Assembly: GCA_963703385.1 (NCBI GenBank)
Contig: OY969816.1
Span: 3,534,001-3,598,000 of the forward strand
Reading direction: 5' to 3'
DNA length: 64,000 bases
Source: Rhodoblastus sp963703385
GTDB taxonomy: Bacteria; Pseudomonadota; Alphaproteobacteria; Rhizobiales; Beijerinckiaceae
Below the pieces are notes generated by a model, which had not been told where the DNA came from, made no database searches, and saw only the letters and a program-made list of their open reading frames with translations. Numbering within the stretch: position 1 is the first letter of the stretch; every line of letters starts with the position of its first letter. The position numbers were made by a program, and so were the translations under genes. Positions 61,385-64,000 of the stretch are shown here, in pieces.

Positions 61385-62263
61385 CTAGGCCGCCTGCTTC
61401 TTGTAAGGACCGCGCGGTCCCGGCTTCGGCGCATCCGCGTCCATTGCTTCCACGATCTCTGCCCAATCCATGACGGTTTTCGAGAGGCCCGCAGCCATCG
61501 CAGGCGTAACCCGAAGCGTCTTGTGAATGCGAATCCAGTTGTACCAAACCGCGTAGATCGCGACCATATGCGCGTGGTTCTCGAACTTTTTCGAGAACGC
61601 ATTGGTCAGGCGCGTAAAACGGCGGTTGTGCATCCGAACGGTCAAATTCTGGCGCTCGACATAAGAAGTCGAGACGTGCGCCAGATCGGGTTTACCTTCG
61701 ATTGGCGTCTTTTTGATGCCCGTGCATTCGGCTGGCGAATAGCGGCCTTTGAAGGTCTCCGGCGCATTGCCGTACATCTTGACCAGCATCGCGTAATCAA
61801 CATCGCAGCCGAACGCGCCTTCAACGGCCTCCAAATAAGCCTTATGGCCGTCGCTGGTAAGCTGGACGCGGTTGGCGAGGCGCGATGCCATATCTTCGAT
61901 AAACCACTTGGCGCATTCGCCGTCGCGACCGCCGACAAAATGCGAAATGAGCAATTTCGTGTCCGCTTCAATCGCCGTCCAAGTCCAAGTGTCCCCCGCG
62001 CCGTCAATCGGGCTTTTCATTGCGGCGACATTCTTCTGCTTCGCGCCCGTGAAAGACCAAATCTCGTCAACCTGAACCTTGCTCGCCTTCACGCCGCGCA
62101 CCTTGGCATCATGGAAGCCAGCGCAAAAGCGCCCGGCATCCACAAGAAGCTTAGAAACCGTGTTGATGCTGGTATCCGTCAGGCGCGAAACCGAGCGCAT
62201 CGAAGCGCCTTCGCAGAGCATGGCGAGGATTTGGGCGCGCGTGGCAACAGGGAGCTTGTTCAT
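61385..62263 (-). CDS. IS1-like DDE transposase
   Basis: A 292-residue transposase. A helix-turn-helix start (KLPVATRAQILAMLCEGASMRSVSRLTDTSINTVSKLL) precedes the RNase-H-like catalytic core. The acidic residues are Asp66 (VQVDEIWSF), Asp138 (TSDGHKAY) and Glu203 (SYVERQNLTVRM). The IS1-type block NRRFTRLTNAFSKK follows. The C-terminus ends in a basic GPRGPYKK tail. ATG at 62263 is chosen, and ATGs up to 62299 are possible. All catalytic residues are present, so it may be active. Confidence 0.85.
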   Translation of the reverse strand: MNKLPVATRAQILAMLCEGASMRSVSRLTDTSINTVSKLLVDAGRFCAGFHDAKVRGVKASKVQVDEIWSFTGAKQKNVAAMKSPIDGAGDTWTWTAIEADTKLLISHFVGGRDGECAKWFIEDMASRLANRVQLTSDGHKAYLEAVEGAFGCDVDYAMLVKMYGNAPETFKGRYSPAECTGIKKTPIEGKPDLAHVSTSYVERQNLTVRMHNRRFTRLTNAFSKKFENHAHMVAIYAVWYNWIRIHKTLRVTPAMAAGLSKTVMDWAEIVEAMDADAPKPGPRGPYKKQAA

Positions 62264-62322
62264 GAAAATCATGATATGAACTTTCATGCTTAGCGTCAAG
62301 GATTAAGAGGGTAAATTCAGGA

Positions 62323-62351
62323 TTGATTCAATCGACTTTAAGATTTATACA
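62323..62351 (+). promoter_or_regulatory. Candidate promoter with overlapping inverted repeat
   Basis: TTGATT (62323-62328), a 17-nt spacer and TATACA (62346-62351) lie 42 nt before the uncharacterised gene. The -35 region is inside the palindrome GATTGATTCAATC (62321-62333), a possible operator for the downstream XRE protein. Confidence 0.5.
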
Positions 62352-62393
62352 TAAAAGTGCGTTTCGGGCAAATCCTTCAAGGGGTCCCTTTTT

Positions 62394-63071
62394 ATGGATG
62401 CATATAGCCGCCTCCGGGCTTCAGCCACCGCGATGATCGTTCGCGACATCCCCCATCAATTTTGGTCTGATCTACGCGCACTGTCGATCATCGCTTATGC
62501 AGACGTCTTTGCTGAAGTTGATGCCGACCGGAACGTCATCGAATCTCAAAAGATTGATGACCTGTTGCAGCGCAGGCATTTTAAGATGGAAAAACTGGTT
62601 GTCGATCTCGCGATGCGGCACGGTCTTTCCCATTCGGTCACTGTGATCACGCAGAACAATCGGAGCCATGCTTATTTGTATGGCGGCGATGTCGGGATGA
62701 CACAATCCTATGTCCAAGCTATCGGCTCCATGCCGCAGCCCGCGAGATTCCGTGAGAGGCTGGCTAATTCCATGGGGATTCCCCGTCTTGACTTGGGGGA
62801 TGAGCCGGACGGCGCTTTCATCATGCCAAATCTGTATGGGGTGATCGCCCATAATCCCGTTGGCCGCCGCTTTCGCGCGGAAGATCAAAAACTTGGAATG
62901 GTCCAACTTTGCATTCCGGCCGTTGACTGCAAAGCTTGGGCGGCGGAAATCACTGTTGCAGAAATTATTGATTCGTATCCCGCCGCGACTGAGCGCGAAG
63001 CCCCGAAACGCTCTCTCGCTTGGAAAAAACAAAAAGGGGACACGGGAAAAGGAACGGGTGAAGGACAATGA
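62394..63071 (+). CDS. Uncharacterised protein coupled to XRE-ImmA
   Basis: A 225-residue protein with no signal peptide or membrane helix. Recognisable features are few: a predicted helical N-terminus, a central YLYGGDVGMTQSYVQAIGSMPQPARFRERLANSMG region and a lysine/glycine-rich tail (about 205-225). I do not recognise a family. Its stop overlaps the next gene's start by ATGA. The partner is an XRE-ImmA protease, so this could be its substrate, antitoxin or effector. All three are guesses. Confidence 0.6.
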   Translation: MDAYSRLRASATAMIVRDIPHQFWSDLRALSIIAYADVFAEVDADRNVIESQKIDDLLQRRHFKMEKLVVDLAMRHGLSHSVTVITQNNRSHAYLYGGDVGMTQSYVQAIGSMPQPARFRERLANSMGIPRLDLGDEPDGAFIMPNLYGVIAHNPVGRRFRAEDQKLGMVQLCIPAVDCKAWAAEITVAEIIDSYPAATEREAPKRSLAWKKQKGDTGKGTGEGQ

Positions 63072-64000
63072 CCGGTCTTGCGCAGGGTTTTGTTGGCGCG
63101 CGCCTAACTGAGGCGCGAAAGGCGCGGGCAATCAGCGCCGTTGACCTGGCCGACTTGGTCGGCGTCAGTGTGCAGTCAATTTCAAAATACGAAAATGAGC
63201 ACCAAAGCCCGAAACTCGACGTATTCCATAAGTTAGCGTCTCAGTTGAATTTTCCAACCGATTATTTCTTGCGCCCTATAACCACGATTGACGAACGGCC
63301 AATTTTCTGGCGCGCTCGGCTAACCGCTCCTCCTGCCTCTCGGGACCGTGCCGAAGTTAGGTTGGAGTGGATGAAGGAAATCGTAGATTACCTCGCCACT
63401 TTTTTCGATTTGCCTCCGCTCAGAATTCCGAAGTTTGAATTCCACGAAGATAGCTTCGCTGATTCTGATTTTATTGAAAACGTGGCAAGCGAAATCCGAA
63501 AGTTTTGGGATATTCGTCCTGGGCCGATGCCGGATACGATTGAGAAGCTGGAAACTAATGGAATTTTAGTTTCCCGCATCCATGTGCGCGCCGATAAATT
63601 GGATGCTTTCTCGCAGTGGTCAGACCGCTTCAACTTGCCTTTTGTCGTACTATCCCGTGATAAGGCGAGCGCATGTAGGCAGCGTTTCGATGTTTTACAT
63701 GAGCTAGTTCATATTTGCTGCCATGCCAACATCCCGCAGAAGCGATTGAATGATCGTGCCTTTTACAAAGCTGTTGAAAAGCAGGCGGATAAAATTGCGT
63801 CGGCGATGCTGTTGCCAGCGCGCGACTTCACTAATGAGCTTTATGCGCCGTCTTTAGACAGTTTTTTGACGTTGAAAGAGCGTTGGGGTGCATCAGTCGC
63901 GGCGATGATTATGCGATGCAAAAACCTCGACATAATCGACGATGATGACGCGCGCCGCTTGTGGATTAATTATAACAGGCGCGGTTGGAGAGACGGAGAA
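63068..64000 (+). CDS. XRE regulator with ImmA/IrrE peptidase domain (runs off window)
   Basis: The first 311 codons of a two-domain protein. A helix-turn-helix (residues 10-45, TEARKARAISAVDLADLVGVSVQSISKYEN) is followed by an ImmA/IrrE (COG2856) zinc peptidase domain. The metal motif HELVHICCH is at 211-219 (His211, Glu212, His215). In ICEBs1, ImmA cleaves the repressor ImmR. Fusion of repressor and peptidase in one chain is a frequent variant in mobile elements. The frame is open to the last base. The end lies outside. Confidence 0.85.
   Translation, partial: MTGLAQGFVGARLTEARKARAISAVDLADLVGVSVQSISKYENEHQSPKLDVFHKLASQLNFPTDYFLRPITTIDERPIFWRARLTAPPASRDRAEVRLEWMKEIVDYLATFFDLPPLRIPKFEFHEDSFADSDFIENVASEIRKFWDIRPGPMPDTIEKLETNGILVSRIHVRADKLDAFSQWSDRFNLPFVVLSRDKASACRQRFDVLHELVHICCHANIPQKRLNDRAFYKAVEKQADKIASAMLLPARDFTNELYAPSLDSFLTLKERWGASVAAMIMRCKNLDIIDDDDARRLWINYNRRGWRDGE

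Larger units (their letters stand above)
60917..64000. mobile_element. IS1-like element with cargo, left end to beyond the window
   Basis: Starts with TGTCTCAGTTTGAAAT at 60917-60932, the same end as the decayed copy at 54684. Contained are a nuclease-like cargo gene, an intact DDE transposase, an uncharacterised gene and an XRE-ImmA gene. GC content and codon use drop below the flanking core genes. No second copy of the end (as reverse complement) occurs between 60933 and 64000. Either the element extends past the window or the last two genes belong to another unit. Confidence 0.65.

Overview
ORGANISM. The window is high-GC and reads as a chromosomal segment of an alphaproteobacterium of the order Hyphomicrobiales (Rhizobiales). 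The evidence is gene order: hslVU, divergent from hisB-DUF2628-hisHAFE-coaA-DUF2794; ybeY-corC-lnt-XRE-metK-trmB; dut-coaBC-ubiB-ubiE facing mutM; and an LsrB/VtlR-type LysR regulator. A Beijerinckiaceae/Methylocystaceae-like host is my inference. No diagnostic pathway such as methane oxidation or photosynthesis is present.

LAYOUT. 1-4.8 kb: end of alkB, psiE-like gene, DUF1345 gene, ispA-like prenyl synthase, tRNA-Leu(CAG), a hydrolase and a glycosyltransferase-like gene. 5.0-10.3 kb: translation block infC (AUU start), rpmI, rplT, pheS, pheT. 10.3-21.6 kb: accessory metabolism: VOC protein, two NTF2-like proteins, class I fumarase, solitary vsr, membrane methyltransferase, carotenoid-type FAD oxidoreductase, PHA depolymerase and its small partner, GST, PuuD urate hydroxylase, PAP2 phosphatase, HCCA isomerase. 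21.6-30.0 kb: moeB/thiF, a frameshifted Hint-domain protein, ridA, msrA, lsrB-like regulator, a GDCCVxC / Crp-Fnr / DUF2892 cluster, a 394-bp palindromic element, a cation diffusion facilitator and tRNA-Ala(GGC). 30.0-40.4 kb: L,D-transpeptidase, SemiSWEET, hrcA, rpsT, enoyl-CoA hydratase, cysK, dut, coaBC, ubiB (frameshifted at the 3' end), ubiE, mutM, YgjP-type peptidase. 40.4-54.6 kb: one long minus-strand run: hslV, hslU, trpS, nfu, tsaB, rimI, plsC, miaB, phoH, ybeY, corC, lnt, XRE regulator, metK, trmB. 55.7-60.8 kb: histidine operon, coaA, DUF2794. 60.9-64.0 kb: lower-GC mobile DNA running off the end.

HOW IT WORKS TOGETHER. Most of the window is housekeeping. Several runs are tightly coupled by 4-nt stop/start overlaps: tsaB-rimI, plsC-miaB-phoH and hisH-hisA, hisF-hisE. 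The heat-shock protease hslVU has a candidate RpoH-type promoter.

MOST INTERESTING. (1) Two related insertion elements share the end TGTCTCAGTTTGAAAT. Each carries a different small gene immediately 3' of, and in the same direction as, an IS1-like DDE transposase. One (54684-55542) is a decayed copy sitting between hslV and hisB, with a small membrane-protein gene. The other (from 60917) has an intact transposase and a PD-(D/E)XK nuclease-like gene. (2) Beyond that transposase is an uncharacterised gene coupled by ATGA to an XRE-ImmA/IrrE peptidase. (3) A 394-bp element at 28244-28637 has perfect 33-bp inverted ends and four 11-4-11 hairpins arranged symmetrically. (4) Three palindromic repeats each place their terminal CTCTA so that it supplies the TAG stop of the neighbouring minus-strand gene. 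Two single-base frameshifts (Hint gene, ubiB) could be real or assembly errors.
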